Shown: positions 1 through 9,542, numbered from the stretch's first letter. The stretch: 64,000 bases of DNA from Aciditerrimonas ferrireducens (GCF_023130475.1 NZ_JAKHEX010000006.1:61010-125009); one strand, 5' to 3'. A program made the numbers and translations. Notes: generated from the letters alone by a model not told the origin.

Positions 1-1
1 G

Positions 2-430
2 CTGCTGGCCGAGGTTCTGAGCGCCAGCTGGCGCCGTTGGCGCCGGCTCCTGGCCGCCGAGCTCGGTCCCCTGGGCCTCAGCCCGTGGGAGGCCCGAGCG
101 CTCCAGGCCGTCGTGGCTGAAGGCCCCCTCGCCATGGGCGCGCTGGCCAAGGCCCTCGCCATCCAACCCCGCTCGGCCACCTCGGCCGTCCGGGCCCTCG
201 CCCAAGCCGGCCTGGTGGCACGCCGGATCGACCCTCAGGACCGCCGACTGGTCCTCGTCGCGGCCACCCCAGCGGGCCGGCGCACTCTCGCCGAGGTCCA
301 GCGAGCCCGACGGGCCGCGGCCCAGGCCTGCTTCGCCCACCTGCGGGACCCCGAGCGCCGGCAGCTGGCCGGCCTCCTGGCGCGCCTGGCCGAACCCGCT
401 CCGCCGGACCCGGGTGGGGAACCCGGATGA
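2..430 (+). CDS. MarR-family transcriptional regulator (5' end outside window)
   Basis: The reading frame is open from the window edge, so the N-terminus is missing. The visible part encodes a winged-helix DNA-binding domain: a helix rich in Ala and Leu, a recognition region (QPRSATSAVRAL), then the wing (ARRIDPQDRRLVLVAAT) with the DxRxxxL pattern typical of MarR proteins, followed by a C-terminal dimerisation helix. Its TGA overlaps the ATG of the following ABC exporter (ATGA), so the two are translationally coupled. In known families this pairing usually means a repressor controlling a multidrug exporter; that role is inferred here. No ligand can be predicted. Confidence 0.85.
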   Translation: MLAEVLSASWRRWRRLLAAELGPLGLSPWEARALQAVVAEGPLAMGALAKALAIQPRSATSAVRALAQAGLVARRIDPQDRRLVLVAATPAGRRTLAEVQRARRAAAQACFAHLRDPERRQLAGLLARLAEPAPPDPGGEPG

Positions 431-2364
431 GCCCCCGGGGTGGCATGGGCGGCGCGGCCGCCGGCTACGGCCTCATGCGATCGTTCCGCCGGGACCCCTC
501 GGTGACCCGCCAGGCCCTGCCCAAGGGCCTCGTCCGGCGGGTCCTGCGCTTCGCCGCTCCCTACCGGCGGATGCTGGCCGTCTACTTCGTCCTGATCGTC
601 CTCGACGCCCTCATCGGGGCGGCCAATCCCCTCGTCTACAAGGCCATCATCGACCGCGGCATCCTGCCCAAGCGGACCGGGGTCATCGTCGCCCTGGCCA
701 GCCTCGTGGCCGGGCTGGCCCTGGCCGACAGCGCCCTGTCCCTCTGGCAGCGCTGGATCTCCGCCCGCGTCGGCGAGGGCCTCATCTACGACCTGCGGAC
801 CACGGTCTTCGAGCACCTCCAACGCATGCCCCTGGCGTTCTTCGTCCGGACCCAGACCGGCGCTCTGGTCTCCCGGTTGAACAACGACGTGCTCGACGCC
901 CAGTCGGCCTTCACCGACACCGCCTCCTCGGTGGTCTCCAACGCGGTGACCGTCGTGGTCATGCTGGCCGCCATGTTCCTCCTGTCCTGGCAGATCACCC
1001 TGGTCGCCCTGGCCCTCCTCCCCGTCTTCCTCGTCCCCGCCCGGCTCGTCGGCCGGCGCATCCAGGCCATCACCCGGGAGAGCTACAACCTGAACGCCCT
1101 CATGACCTCCACCATGACCGAGCGATTCAACGTCGCCGGCGCCCTCCTCGTCCGGCTCTTCGGGCATCCCGAGCACGAGGCCGCCACCTTCGCTGCCCGC
1201 GCCGGCCGGGTCCGGGACATCGGGGTCACCCAGGCCATGTACACCCGGGTCTTCATGGTGGCCCTCCTCCTCACCGCCTCCCTGGCCACCGCCGTCGCCT
1301 ACGGCTGGGGCGGGGTCCAAGCCGCCCACGGGGTCTACCTCGTCGGCACCGTCGTCGCCCTCAGCGCCTACCTGACCCGGCTCTACGTCCCCCTCACCGG
1401 CCTCTCCAACGTCCAGGTCGACATCATGACCGCCCTGGTCTCCTTCGACCGCATCTTCGAGGTCCTCGACCTCGAACCCATGGTGGCCGACGCCCCGGAC
1501 GCCGTCGACCTGCCCCGGGGACCGGCGGCCGTCCGTTTCGAGCACGTCGACTTCCGTTACCCCCGAGCCGACGAGGTCTCCCTGGCCTCCCTGGAGAGCG
1601 TCGCCACCTTGGACCAGGCCCCCGCCGAACAGGTCCTCTTCGACGTCGACTTCGAGGTCGGTCCTGGCCAGCTCGTCGCCCTGGTCGGGCCTTCGGGAGC
1701 AGGCAAGACCACCATCAGCCACCTCGTGCCCCGCCTCTACGACCCCACCGCCGGCACCGTCCGCATCAACGGCCTGGACCTCAGGCGCGCCACCTTGGCC
1801 TCGGTCCGGGCGGCCGTCGGCGTGGTGACCCAGGACGCCCACCTGTTCCACGAGACCATCCGCGAGAACCTCCGCTACGCGAAGCCCGACGCCAGCGACC
1901 ACGAGCTCTGGGCCGCCCTCGAGGCCGCCCAGGTCGCCGACCTCGTCCGGTCCCTGCCCGACGGCCTCGACACCATGGTCGGCGACCGCGGCTACCGCCT
2001 CTCGGGCGGCGAGAAGCAGCGGATCGCCATCGCCCGCCTGCTCCTCAAGGCCCCCGACGTCGTCGTCCTCGACGAGGCCACCGCCCACCTCGACGCCGAG
2101 TCCGAACGGGCCGTCCAAGAGGCCCTGGCCAGCGCCCTGGCCGGGCGGACCGCCCTCGTCATCGCCCACCGTCTCTCCACCATCCGCCGGGCCGACCTCA
2201 TCCTCGTCCTCGACCACGGCCGGATCGTCGAGCGGGGCCGCCACCAGGACCTCCTCGCGGCCGACGGCCTCTACGCCGACCTCTACCGCACCCAGTTCGC
2301 CGACCAGGACCCCGAGGCGGAGCGGTCGGCCGAACCGGTCGGGCCCGGTAGAACGACGGGGTGA
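427..2364 (+). CDS. ABC transporter, fused permease and ATPase (exporter type)
   Basis: A 645-residue half-transporter. The first ~340 residues form the six-helix ABC transmembrane domain; the rest is the nucleotide-binding domain with Walker A (GPSGAGKT), signature LSGGEKQR, Walker B (VVVLDEAT) and the H-loop (IAHRLST). A short extra segment of about 20 residues (around [16 protein letters not shown]) sits at the start of the ATPase domain, as in a subgroup of actinobacterial exporters. It should act as a homodimer, or as a heterodimer with an unseen partner, exporting lipids or drugs across the inner membrane. It overlaps the upstream MarR gene (ATGA) and the downstream reductase (GTGA), giving a tight three-gene operon. 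The substrate is not identifiable. Confidence 0.93.
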   Translation: MSPRGGMGGAAAGYGLMRSFRRDPSVTRQALPKGLVRRVLRFAAPYRRMLAVYFVLIVLDALIGAANPLVYKAIIDRGILPKRTGVIVALASLVAGLALADSALSLWQRWISARVGEGLIYDLRTTVFEHLQRMPLAFFVRTQTGALVSRLNNDVLDAQSAFTDTASSVVSNAVTVVVMLAAMFLLSWQITLVALALLPVFLVPARLVGRRIQAITRESYNLNALMTSTMTERFNVAGALLVRLFGHPEHEAATFAARAGRVRDIGVTQAMYTRVFMVALLLTASLATAVAYGWGGVQAAHGVYLVGTVVALSAYLTRLYVPLTGLSNVQVDIMTALVSFDRIFEVLDLEPMVADAPDAVDLPRGPAAVRFEHVDFRYPRADEVSLASLESVATLDQAPAEQVLFDVDFEVGPGQLVALVGPSGAGKTTISHLVPRLYDPTAGTVRINGLDLRRATLASVRAAVGVVTQDAHLFHETIRENLRYAKPDASDHELWAALEAAQVADLVRSLPDGLDTMVGDRGYRLSGGEKQRIAIARLLLKAPDVVVLDEATAHLDAESERAVQEALASALAGRTALVIAHRLSTIRRADLILVLDHGRIVERGRHQDLLAADGLYADLYRTQFADQDPEAERSAEPVGPGRTTG

Positions 2365-3248
2365 CCACACCGCCGTCCGTTCCCCCCGCGACCACCGACC
2401 GCCCGGTCCACGCCGCCGGCATCTTCGCCCTCAGCGGGACCCGCACCGTCCACCGCCTCGGCTTCGGGGCCATGCAGCTCACCGGCCCAGGGGTCTGGGG
2501 TCCCCCGGCCGACCCCGATGCCTGCATCGCGGTGCTCCGCCGGGCCGTCGAGCTCGGGGCCGACCTCATCGACACCGCCGACTCCTACGGCCCCACGGTG
2601 AGCGAGGAGCTCATCCGCCAGGCCCTCCACCCCTACCCCCCCGAGCTCCTTATCGCCACCAAGGCCGGCCTGGTCCGGACCGGGCCCGGTCAGTGGCACC
2701 CCGTCGGCCGCCCCGAGTACCTCCGCCAGCAGTGCGAGCTCAGCCTCCGCCGCCTCGGCGTCGAGGCCATCGACCTCTTCCAGCTCCATCGCGTCGACCC
2801 CCAGGTCCCCGCCGCCGACCAGTTCGGGGTGCTCGCCGAGCTCCGGCAGGAGGGCAAGATCCGCCTCGTGGGCCTCTCCGAGGTCGACGTCCCCACCATC
2901 CAGGCGGCCCAGGCGGTCGTCCCGGTGGCCAGCGTCCAGAACCGCTACAACCTCGCCGACCGGGCCGCCGAGCCGGTCCTCGAGTACTGCGCCAGCCAGG
3001 GCATCGCCTTCATCCCCTGGTTCCCCCTCGCCAACGGGGCCCTCGCCCGTCCCGGCGGGGCCCTCCACCGGGTGGCCACCGAGCTCGGGGCGACCCCGGC
3101 CCAAGTGGCCCTCGCCTGGCTCCTCGCCCGCTCCCCGGTCATGCTCCCCATTCCCGGCACGGCCTCCCTGGCCCACCTCGAGGAGAACTGTGGCGCCGCG
3201 CTCCTGCAGTTGGACGAGACCCAGCGGGCCGAGCTCGACGCGGCCTAG
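2361..3248 (+). CDS. Aldo/keto reductase
   Basis: A 295-residue NADPH-dependent aldo/keto reductase of the (beta/alpha)8 type. The catalytic tetrad is visible: Asp in LIDTADSYG, Tyr in the same segment, Lys in IATKAGL and His in LFQLHRVD. The C-terminal cofactor segment ([15 protein letters not shown]) is typical of the YeaE/AKR11-13 groups. The GTG start overlaps the exporter stop, so it is cotranscribed with the MarR-ABC pair, perhaps detoxifying the same class of compounds (inference). Its TAG stop and the stop of the convergent LivF-like gene share one CTAG, leaving no room for a terminator between them. Confidence 0.92.
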   Translation: MTTPPSVPPATTDRPVHAAGIFALSGTRTVHRLGFGAMQLTGPGVWGPPADPDACIAVLRRAVELGADLIDTADSYGPTVSEELIRQALHPYPPELLIATKAGLVRTGPGQWHPVGRPEYLRQQCELSLRRLGVEAIDLFQLHRVDPQVPAADQFGVLAELRQEGKIRLVGLSEVDVPTIQAAQAVVPVASVQNRYNLADRAAEPVLEYCASQGIAFIPWFPLANGALARPGGALHRVATELGATPAQVALAWLLARSPVMLPIPGTASLAHLEENCGAALLQLDETQRAELDAA

Positions 3249-4045
3249 CCCTCCGACCCGGACTCCGCTGGGTCCCCACCGCCGCCCGTCAGTGCCAGGC
3301 CGGCCGCCGCCTGCGCCTGGTCCGCCGGACCTCGCCAGGTGACCCGACCCTGGGCGAGCACCACCGCGTCGTCGACCACCCCGAGGGCCCGCTCCACGTG
3401 CTGCTCCACCACCAGCACGGCCGTGCCCGCCGCCCGGGCCGCGGCCAGGCCCTCGTAGACCGCGTCGACCATCACCGGGGCCAGGCCCAGCGAGAGCTCG
3501 TCCACCACCAGGCAGCGGGGGGCCACGGCCAGGACCTTCGCCAGCGACAGGATGCGCTGCTGGCCACCCGAAAGGGTTCCCGCCTCCTGTCGCCGCCGTT
3601 CGGCCAGGACCGGGAACGCGGCGTAGGCCCGCTCCAGGGCCGCCCCCACCCCCCGCCGACCCACCCGAGCGGCGAAGCTCAGGACCAGGTTCTCCTCGAC
3701 GCTCAACGACGAGAAGACCGCCCGCCCCTCGGGCACGTGGACCAGACCTCGCCGAGCGATCTCGTGGGCCGGCCGACCGGTCACGTCCTCGCCGTCCAGC
3801 AGGACCCGGCCGGCGCTCGGGACCACCAGCCCGCTCGCCACTCGGGCCACCGTCGACTTGCCAGCGCCGTTGGGCCCGATCAGCGCTACGCCCCCACCGG
3901 GAGACACCGCCAGGGAGACCCCGAAGAGCGCCCGGTAGGGTCCGTAGGCGGCGTGGACCGCTTCCAACGCCAGGGCTGGCACGCCGGGGCCGGGGACCGG
4001 CGCTCGCCGGTCGGGCTCGGTCGTCTGCCCCTTCTCCTCGGCCAC
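3245..4045 (-). CDS. Branched-chain amino acid-type ABC transporter ATP-binding protein (LivF-like)
   Basis: A 266-residue ATPase subunit with Walker A (GPNGAGKST), Q-loop region, signature LSGGQQR and Walker B ([12 protein letters not shown]), the last being characteristic of LivF. Such proteins energise import of branched-chain amino acids, amides or urea, together with LivG, two permeases and a binding protein; none of these is present nearby, so this subunit is orphaned. I chose the GTG at 4045 because homology starts about 30 residues later and the upstream extension is Arg/Pro-rich and unlike the family. It is convergent with the aldo/keto reductase. Confidence 0.85.
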   Translation of the reverse strand: MAEEKGQTTEPDRRAPVPGPGVPALALEAVHAAYGPYRALFGVSLAVSPGGGVALIGPNGAGKSTVARVASGLVVPSAGRVLLDGEDVTGRPAHEIARRGLVHVPEGRAVFSSLSVEENLVLSFAARVGRRGVGAALERAYAAFPVLAERRRQEAGTLSGGQQRILSLAKVLAVAPRCLVVDELSLGLAPVMVDAVYEGLAAARAAGTAVLVVEQHVERALGVVDDAVVLAQGRVTWRGPADQAQAAAGLALTGGGGDPAESGSEG

Positions 4046-4115
4046 CCTGGTTAGTCTGCCCCCTCGAGGCCCCACGCCCGGGCGCGCCGGAGGAGGTTCC
4101 GGGACCTGCTCGGGC

Positions 4116-4147
4116 GTTGTGGAGTTTGTGTGTGTTGTTGTGCATTG
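4116..4147. other. T/G-rich tract in the divergent LivF-aldolase intergenic region
   Basis: A 32-nt stretch composed almost only of T and G on the + strand, with runs such as TTTGTGTGTG, in a region otherwise near 70% GC. It lies between the divergent starts at 4045 and 4231. Function unknown; it may be a promoter-proximal melted or protein-bound segment. Confidence 0.35.
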
Positions 4148-4230
4148 CCGGGAGCGCCCGGGGTACCCACGCCCCACGTCCCGACCGGGCGGCGCCAGAG
4201 GCCAGGGGACACGAAAGGAGGAGGGACGCG

Positions 4231-4881
4231 ATGGCCGTGGCCGGGGTGGCCGATCCGACGACGGCAGTCCTCGCCGTGGCCCAGCAGCTGGCGGCCCGGG
4301 GCCTCGTCGACGGCACGTCCGGGAACGTCTCGGCCCGGGCGACCGACGGCACGATCTGGGTCACCCCCTCCTCGTTGCCCTACGAGACCATGACCACGGC
4401 CGACCTGGTGCAGGTCGACCTCGTGGGCAACCGGCTGGCGGGCGAGCGAAGCCCGTCCTCGGAGCTCGCCCTGCACCTGGCCTGCTACCGGGCCTTCCCG
4501 GAGATCGGCGGGGTGGTCCACTCCCACGCCCCCCACGCCTCGATGTTCGCCGCTGCCCGCCGACCGATCCCGGCCTGCCTCGACGAGGCCGTCCTCGCCC
4601 TCGGGGGGGACGTGCCGGTGGCCGAGTACGCGCTGAGCGGCACTCCCGCCCTGGCCGAGCGGGCCGTGGCCCAGCTGAGCGGCCGGGCCGCCGTGCTGCT
4701 CGCGAACCACGGCGTCGTCGCCATCGGGCGGGACCCCGCCCAGGCCCTCGAGGTGACGGCCACGGTGGAGCGCACGGCCTGGGTGGCCCTCGGGGCCGCC
4801 ATGCTCGGCGGGCCCGCCCGGCTGCCGGCCCGGACCCTGGCCGACTTCGGTGCCCTCTACCGGGCCCTTCGGTCCTCCTGA
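4231..4881 (+). CDS. Class II aldolase/adducin family protein
   Basis: A 216-residue Zn-dependent class II aldolase of the L-fuculose/L-ribulose phosphate family. Features seen: phosphate-binding GTSGNVSAR near the N-terminus, SSELALHLA, the metal-binding pair in VVHSHAPHAS, and the third His in LLANHGVVAIG. The ATG at 4231 has a strong ribosome site (AAAGGAGG, 4213-4220); a longer in-frame upstream extension has no homology. It is next to a convergent FGGY kinase (25-nt 3' overlap) and near a 2-hydroxyacid dehydrogenase. This combination suggests breakdown of a sugar or sugar acid via a phosphorylated intermediate. The exact substrate cannot be assigned. Confidence 0.88.
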   Translation: MAVAGVADPTTAVLAVAQQLAARGLVDGTSGNVSARATDGTIWVTPSSLPYETMTTADLVQVDLVGNRLAGERSPSSELALHLACYRAFPEIGGVVHSHAPHASMFAAARRPIPACLDEAVLALGGDVPVAEYALSGTPALAERAVAQLSGRAAVLLANHGVVAIGRDPAQALEVTATVERTAWVALGAAMLGGPARLPARTLADFGALYRALRSS

Positions 4882-6287
4882 AGCCCGGCTCCGCTGAGCA
4901 GCTGGCGGAAGCGCTGGTAGCGCTCGGCCGTGGGTCCGAGCCACGAGCGCCGGGGCTCGACCGTCCGCTCGGTGCGGGCCCAGGCCGCTGCCCCTTCGAG
5001 CGGCTCGGCCCGACCCGCGGCCATGGCCGCCAGGTAGGCGGCGCCAAGGGCCGCGCCCTCAGGGGGACCGGCCTCGACCGACCGGCCCAGGACCTCGGCC
5101 AACGCGGTCAGCCAGGTGGTCGAGGCGGCCAGGCCACCGGTGGCCCGGACCCGCCGGAGGGGAACGCCCGTCGCCTCGACCACGAGGCGGACCATGAAGG
5201 CCGAGGCTTCGGCCACCGATCGCCGGAGGGCCCTGGGCCCGTGGCCCACCGCCAGGTCGACCAGTGCGGCCCGGAAGCCAGCAGGGGCGACACCGAGGCG
5301 CTCGCCTCGGGGGAAGGGCAGCCAGAGGGGCACCCGGCCTGGCGGGGGCTCGTCGACCGCCGCCGGCTGGTCCGGGTGGCCCAGGCCGGGCAGGCCCAGG
5401 AGCCGGCAGGCCCAGTCGCAGAAGAGCGCGCCGGCGTTCGTCGGCCCGCCCACCAGGATCCGGCCGGGAACGAGGTGGGGCACCGCCCAGAGGCCCGCGG
5501 GGACCGGGTGGTCGGCCTCGGCGACGACCCAGACCACCAGGCTCGCCCCGCCGATGGCCAGCAGGTCCCCGGGCTCGGCCACCCCGGCGACGAGCTGTTC
5601 GCAGAGCACGTCGACCGAGCCGGCCGCGAGGGGCACCGGGGGACGGCCGGGGCCGAGGTTCGCCGTTCCCGCCGCCTCCCCGATGCCCCGGACCTCGGGG
5701 AGCTGCGCAGGCTCGGCACCGAGGCGCCGGAGCCGTTCGGCCACCCAGCCGCCCGCCCCCCAGAGGTCCCCGGCGGCCATGGCCACCGCCCCGTCGACCG
5801 CACCGGGCCCGCCGAGGGCGGCGCCGGCCACCGCCTGGGCCGGCCAGTAGCCGGCGGCGCCCGGGGCCTCGGCGGTCGCCCAGGCGACGAGCCCCGCCAG
5901 GCTCGGGAAGGCGGGGGGCAGCTCGGCGTGTTCCCCCCCACCCTCGCCGAGGGCTCGCTGGTCGAGGTAGAGCACTCCGGGGAGCTGGGGGACCCCGCGG
6001 CCGTCGACGACGGTGAGGGAGGGGGCCATGCCGGTGACCCCGACTGCCCGGATCTCGGCGCCGCCTCGGCGGTCCAGGGACTCGAGCACCCCGGCGAGGG
6101 CCCGCCTCGGTCCCTGGCGCCAGGCCTGCTCCGCGTCGACCTCGAGCCGGCCCGGCGGCTCGTCCCAGAGCGCGTGGGCGACCCGCCGGCGGACCAGGAC
6201 CCGACCCTCGGGATCGGCGGCCACCGCCTTGACCGCCGTGGTCCCCAGGTCCACCCCGATGGTCACCTGGCCCGCGCCCCCGGCCAT
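4857..6287 (-). CDS. FGGY-family carbohydrate kinase
   Basis: A 476-residue sugar kinase. The N-terminal ATPase-fold signature (IGVDLGTTAVKAVA) begins at residue 9, and the C-terminal FGGY region with the ATP-binding ATGGLAAS motif lies near residue 400. The family includes xylulokinase, fuculokinase, erythritol kinase and LsrK; the sequence is too divergent to choose. The ATG at 6287 is supported by a TATTGT hexamer 7 nt upstream, which fits a leaderless transcript. Only about 20 nt separate it from the divergent dehydrogenase start. It probably phosphorylates the substrate cleaved by the neighbouring aldolase (inference). Confidence 0.87.
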   Translation of the reverse strand: MAGGAGQVTIGVDLGTTAVKAVAADPEGRVLVRRRVAHALWDEPPGRLEVDAEQAWRQGPRRALAGVLESLDRRGGAEIRAVGVTGMAPSLTVVDGRGVPQLPGVLYLDQRALGEGGGEHAELPPAFPSLAGLVAWATAEAPGAAGYWPAQAVAGAALGGPGAVDGAVAMAAGDLWGAGGWVAERLRRLGAEPAQLPEVRGIGEAAGTANLGPGRPPVPLAAGSVDVLCEQLVAGVAEPGDLLAIGGASLVVWVVAEADHPVPAGLWAVPHLVPGRILVGGPTNAGALFCDWACRLLGLPGLGHPDQPAAVDEPPPGRVPLWLPFPRGERLGVAPAGFRAALVDLAVGHGPRALRRSVAEASAFMVRLVVEATGVPLRRVRATGGLAASTTWLTALAEVLGRSVEAGPPEGAALGAAYLAAMAAGRAEPLEGAAAWARTERTVEPRRSWLGPTAERYQRFRQLLSGAGLQEDRRAR

Positions 6288-6294
6288 GCCCTGG

Positions 6295-6300
6295 ACAATA
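6295..6300 (-). promoter_or_regulatory. -10 element (TATTGT) for the FGGY kinase, leaderless
   Basis: TANNNT hexamer placed 7 nt before the kinase ATG, with no Shine-Dalgarno. This matches the spacing seen at many other starts in this window. Confidence 0.5.
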
Positions 6301-6308
6301 TGGGGCCC

Positions 6309-7325
6309 ATGGCCGCGTCGCCCCCGTTCGCCCGCCACCGCGCCCTGGTCACCGCGCCCCTCCGGGGCCCGGCCCTGGGGGTCCTCGAGGAGCTCGCCGA
6401 GCTGGTGCTCGAACCGTGGATCGAGCAGCGGCCGCTGCGGCTCTCGGGGGACGCCGAGCTGGCCGAGCGGGTGGCCGAGGCCCGAGCCGACCTGCTGGTG
6501 GTCGAGGCCGACCAGTGCGGTCCGGCGGTCTTCGAGCAGCCCCTGCGGGCCGTGGCGGTCACCCGGGGCGAGCCGACGAATGTCGACCTGGCCGCCGCTT
6601 CGGCCGCCGGGGTGCCGGTGCTGCACACCCCGGGCCGCAACGCCGACGCGGTGGCCGAGCTGACGGTGGGTCTGCTGCTGGCCTGCACCCGTCGCCTGGT
6701 GGTCGGGGACCGGGAGCTGCGCCAGGGCCAGGTCTTCGCCGGCGGCACCATCCCCTACCAGCGGCACCGGGCCTGGGAGCTGGCCGGCCGGACCGTCGGC
6801 CTGGTGGGTCTCGGGGCGGTGGGCCGGGCGGTCCGCTGGCGCCTGCGGGGCCTCGGCATGGAGGTCCTGGCGAGCGACCCGGCGGTGCCCGAGGCGCCCC
6901 TCGGGCTGGAGGAGCTGCTGGCCCGCAGCGACGTGGTCTCGGTCCACGCGGCCTTGACGCCGCAGACCGCCGGGATGATCGACGCCCAGGCGTTCGCCGC
7001 CATGCGACCCGGCGCCGTCTACCTCAACACCGCCCGGGCCCAGCTCCAGGACACCGAGGCCCTGGTGGCCGCGCTGGCCTCCGGTCATCTCGGGGCCTGC
7101 GGCCTGGACCACGTGGAGGGCGAGCAGCTGCCCCCGGACCACCCCTTGCTCCGGTTCGACCAGGTGGTCTTGAGCCCCCACATCGGCGGCGCCACCTACG
7201 ACACCGAGGTCCGGCAGACGGCCATGGTGGCCGAGGGGCTCTGCCAGCTCCTGGCGGGCGCCACCCCTCCGACGTGCCTCAACCCAGAGGTACTCGGCCG
7301 TCCCAGAAACCCGGCAGGGCGGTAG
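6309..7325 (+). CDS. 2-hydroxyacid dehydrogenase (D-3-phosphoglycerate dehydrogenase-like)
   Basis: A 338-residue D-isomer-specific NAD-dependent dehydrogenase. The Rossmann motif is VGLVGLGAVGRA (about residue 165); the catalytic Arg lies in NTARAQ, the Glu in VEGEQLPPDHPLL and the His in LSPHIGGAT. No ACT domain follows, so it is not a regulated SerA. An alternative in-frame ATG at 6300 would add three residues. It probably acts on a sugar-acid intermediate of the aldolase/kinase cluster (inference). Its 3' end overlaps that of the methyltransferase gene by 47 nt. Confidence 0.88.
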   Translation: MAASPPFARHRALVTAPLRGPALGVLEELAELVLEPWIEQRPLRLSGDAELAERVAEARADLLVVEADQCGPAVFEQPLRAVAVTRGEPTNVDLAAASAAGVPVLHTPGRNADAVAELTVGLLLACTRRLVVGDRELRQGQVFAGGTIPYQRHRAWELAGRTVGLVGLGAVGRAVRWRLRGLGMEVLASDPAVPEAPLGLEELLARSDVVSVHAALTPQTAGMIDAQAFAAMRPGAVYLNTARAQLQDTEALVAALASGHLGACGLDHVEGEQLPPDHPLLRFDQVVLSPHIGGATYDTEVRQTAMVAEGLCQLLAGATPPTCLNPEVLGRPRNPAGR

Positions 7326-8745
7326 GGGGCCGTCCGGCGGCGTAGGCCGCGAGGCGGGCCCGCGCCCGGGGGCAGTGGAGCTCGACCACGTCGAAGAGCA
7401 CCTCGGGGCCCACGGCCCGAAGGGCCCGGTCCCCCTCGCTGCGGGGGGCCGGCTGGCGGGGGGTGAGGACCACGAGCGGCACCTCGGGCGGCAGGCAACC
7501 CCGGAGGACTGCGGCCCGGCCCAGGGTCCGCCAGAGCACCTCGGGCCGCTGGAGGCCTCCTCGGGTGCTCGTGTCGCTCCCGGCGACCTCCACCGCCCAG
7601 AGCCCGTCCCGTCGGTCCAGGGCCCAGAGGTCGGGGGCGAGGGCCTGCCCCCGGGCCAGGGTCGGGCGGCGGCTGGGCAGCCGGAAGCCGACGGCGCGAA
7701 GCACCTGCTCGGCCAGCCGCTTCGCCCCGCCGTCCACGCCGGTCTCCTCGGCGACCGGCCCGGCGCCGCCCGGGGGTTCCGGCGTCCCCTCCTCGGCGAC
7801 GCGGCGCCGGGCCAGGGCCACGTAGGCCGGGTCGAGGTCGTAGCCCACGTAGCGTCGGCCCAGGCGGGCCGCGGCCACGAGGGTGCTGCCGCTGCCCATG
7901 AAGGGGTCGAGGACCAGGTCGCCCTCGTAGGTGTAGAGCCGGATGAGCCGCTCGGGCAGCTCGACGGGGAAGGGAGCCGGGTGGCCGACCCGGCTGGCCC
8001 GCTCGGGGGGCAGCTGCCAGACGTCGAGGGTCAGCTCCATGAAGTCGTCGGCCGTCATGGTGCTCCGCCAGGGCAGGCCCTCGGTTCGTCGGCGGCTCGG
8101 GGACCGGGCCCGGTCGAAGCGGCCCTTGCTGGCGACCACGACCCGTTCGGTGAGGTCCCGCAGCACCGGGTTGGCGGCCGAGCACCAGGAGCCCCAGGCA
8201 CACGAGCCGCTGGCCCCCGCCGCCTTCTGCCAGACGATCTCGCCTCGAAGGAGCAGCCCGAGGCGGTCCTGGAGGATGCCTGTGAGGTCGGCCGAGAGGC
8301 TCCGGTAGGGCCGGCGGCCCAGGTTGGCCACGTTCACCGCCAGCCGCCCCCCGGGCTCGAGCTTGCGGACGCACTCGGCGAAGACCGCCTCGAGGAGGCC
8401 CAGGTACTCGAGGTAGCTGCCGGGCACCCCTTCCGCGGCCAGTTCGGCCTCGTAGGCCTTGCCAGCGAAGTAGGGCGGGGAGGTGACCACGAGGGCCACC
8501 GAGCCGTCCTCCACTTCGGGCATGTGCCGGGCGTCGCCCACCACGAAGGGCTCAGGGACCGGCCGCGGCGGCAGGACGGTGTCGTCCGCCGAGAGCACCG
8601 GCGGCTCGAAGCGCTCGTAGAAGCCCGTGGCGTCGTGGCTCTCCCGTCGGCCCACCCCGAACCGCGAGGTCGCGGTCCGCCGCCGGACCGCCCGGGACGG
8701 TGGCCGACTCGGCGACAGGGGCCCCTGGGGCAGCGCGTCGGCCAT
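7279..8745 (-). CDS. Site-specific DNA methyltransferase (N4-cytosine/N6-adenine, beta-type order) with long C-terminal extension
   Basis: A 488-residue protein. Residues ~65-320 are a DNA amino-methyltransferase: catalytic motif IV TSPPY at 88-92 precedes the AdoMet-binding motif DPFMGSGS at ~280-287 (beta-class order). TSPPY rather than DPPY suggests N4-cytosine methylation, though this is not certain. Residues ~340-488 are a separate domain, with PDLWALDRRDG (371-381) followed by WAVEVAGSD; this order vaguely resembles a PD-(D/E)xK nuclease core but lacks the final Lys. No separate restriction enzyme is adjacent. It lies 14 nt downstream of the SDR gene on the same strand. The N-terminal ~40 residues are basic and may be over-extended. 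Confidence 0.88.
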   Translation of the reverse strand: MADALPQGPLSPSRPPSRAVRRRTATSRFGVGRRESHDATGFYERFEPPVLSADDTVLPPRPVPEPFVVGDARHMPEVEDGSVALVVTSPPYFAGKAYEAELAAEGVPGSYLEYLGLLEAVFAECVRKLEPGGRLAVNVANLGRRPYRSLSADLTGILQDRLGLLLRGEIVWQKAAGASGSCAWGSWCSAANPVLRDLTERVVVASKGRFDRARSPSRRRTEGLPWRSTMTADDFMELTLDVWQLPPERASRVGHPAPFPVELPERLIRLYTYEGDLVLDPFMGSGSTLVAAARLGRRYVGYDLDPAYVALARRRVAEEGTPEPPGGAGPVAEETGVDGGAKRLAEQVLRAVGFRLPSRRPTLARGQALAPDLWALDRRDGLWAVEVAGSDTSTRGGLQRPEVLWRTLGRAAVLRGCLPPEVPLVVLTPRQPAPRSEGDRALRAVGPEVLFDVVELHCPRARARLAAYAAGRPPTALPGFWDGRVPLG

Positions 8746-8759
8746 GCCGAGCGGCCCGC

Positions 8760-9536
8760 TCAGAGGGACTCGAGGACCCGGCCGGCCATGCGCCGGACCA
8801 CCGAGCGGGGAGCCAGCTGGCTGCCCACCATGGCCGCCACGTTCGCCGCCCCGGGCACGCAGAGGGCCTGGTTGCGGGCCAGGGCCGCCAGTCCGGCCCG
8901 GGCCACCCGATCGGGGTCGGTCACGGCGAAGCGCGGCACTCGAACGGTGCTGACCCGGGCCCGCTCCTGGAAGCCCGTGGGGGTGAAGCCCGGGCAGAGG
9001 GCGGTCACCCGCACCCCGTGGGGCCGGGCCTCCTCGTGGAGGGCCTCGCTGAGGGAGGTCACGAAGGCTTTCGTGGCGTGGTAGAGCGCGCCCCGGGGTC
9101 CCGGCGCGAAGCTGGCCGTGGAGGACACGTTCAGGAGGCCCCCTCGGCGCCGGGCCACCATGGGGCCAAGCGCCGCCCGGGCGACCCGGGCGACGGCGGC
9201 CACGTTCACCGCCACCATCTCCGTCACGACCGCCTCGGGCTGCTCCCAGTACGGCCCGTACCACCCGAAGCCGGCGTTGTTCACCACCGTCTCCACCGGC
9301 CCCCTGGCCAGGCGGTCCTCGACCGCTCGGAGGCCCTCCTCGCTGGCCAGGTCGGCCACCAGGACCTCCACCTCGGTGCCGTAGGCCTCGTGGAGCGCTC
9401 TCGCCAGCGCCTCGAGGGCCGGACGGCGGCGGGCCACCACCACGAGGTCGTGCCCGTCCGCCGCCAGGAGCCGGGCGAAGCGCTCGCCGATCCCCGAGGA
9501 GGCGCCGGTCACCAGTGCCACAGGTCGCTCGGCCAT
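8760..9536 (-). CDS. Short-chain dehydrogenase/reductase
   Basis: A 258-residue classical SDR with the cofactor motif TGASSGIG at residues 10-17, the NNAG motif (VVNNAGFGWYG), catalytic Ser in NVSSTAS and YHATK. Arg residues after the second beta strand (VVVARRR) favour NADP(H). It resembles oxidoreductases annotated as DltE/YqjQ-like; the substrate is unknown. The start lacks a Shine-Dalgarno but has TAGCGT 6 nt upstream (9543-9548). It is followed by the methyltransferase gene after 14 nt, probably in one transcript, though the two functions are unrelated. Confidence 0.92.
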   Translation of the reverse strand: MAERPVALVTGASSGIGERFARLLAADGHDLVVVARRRPALEALARALHEAYGTEVEVLVADLASEEGLRAVEDRLARGPVETVVNNAGFGWYGPYWEQPEAVVTEMVAVNVAAVARVARAALGPMVARRRGGLLNVSSTASFAPGPRGALYHATKAFVTSLSEALHEEARPHGVRVTALCPGFTPTGFQERARVSTVRVPRFAVTDPDRVARAGLAALARNQALCVPGAANVAAMVGSQLAPRSVVRRMAGRVLESL

Positions 9537-9542
9537 GGCCCG

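Noticed and set aside
235..2370. Long minus-strand frame opposite the ABC exporter
   Set aside because: Low-complexity Gly/Asp/Val composition; the plus strand has an unmistakable ABC transporter.
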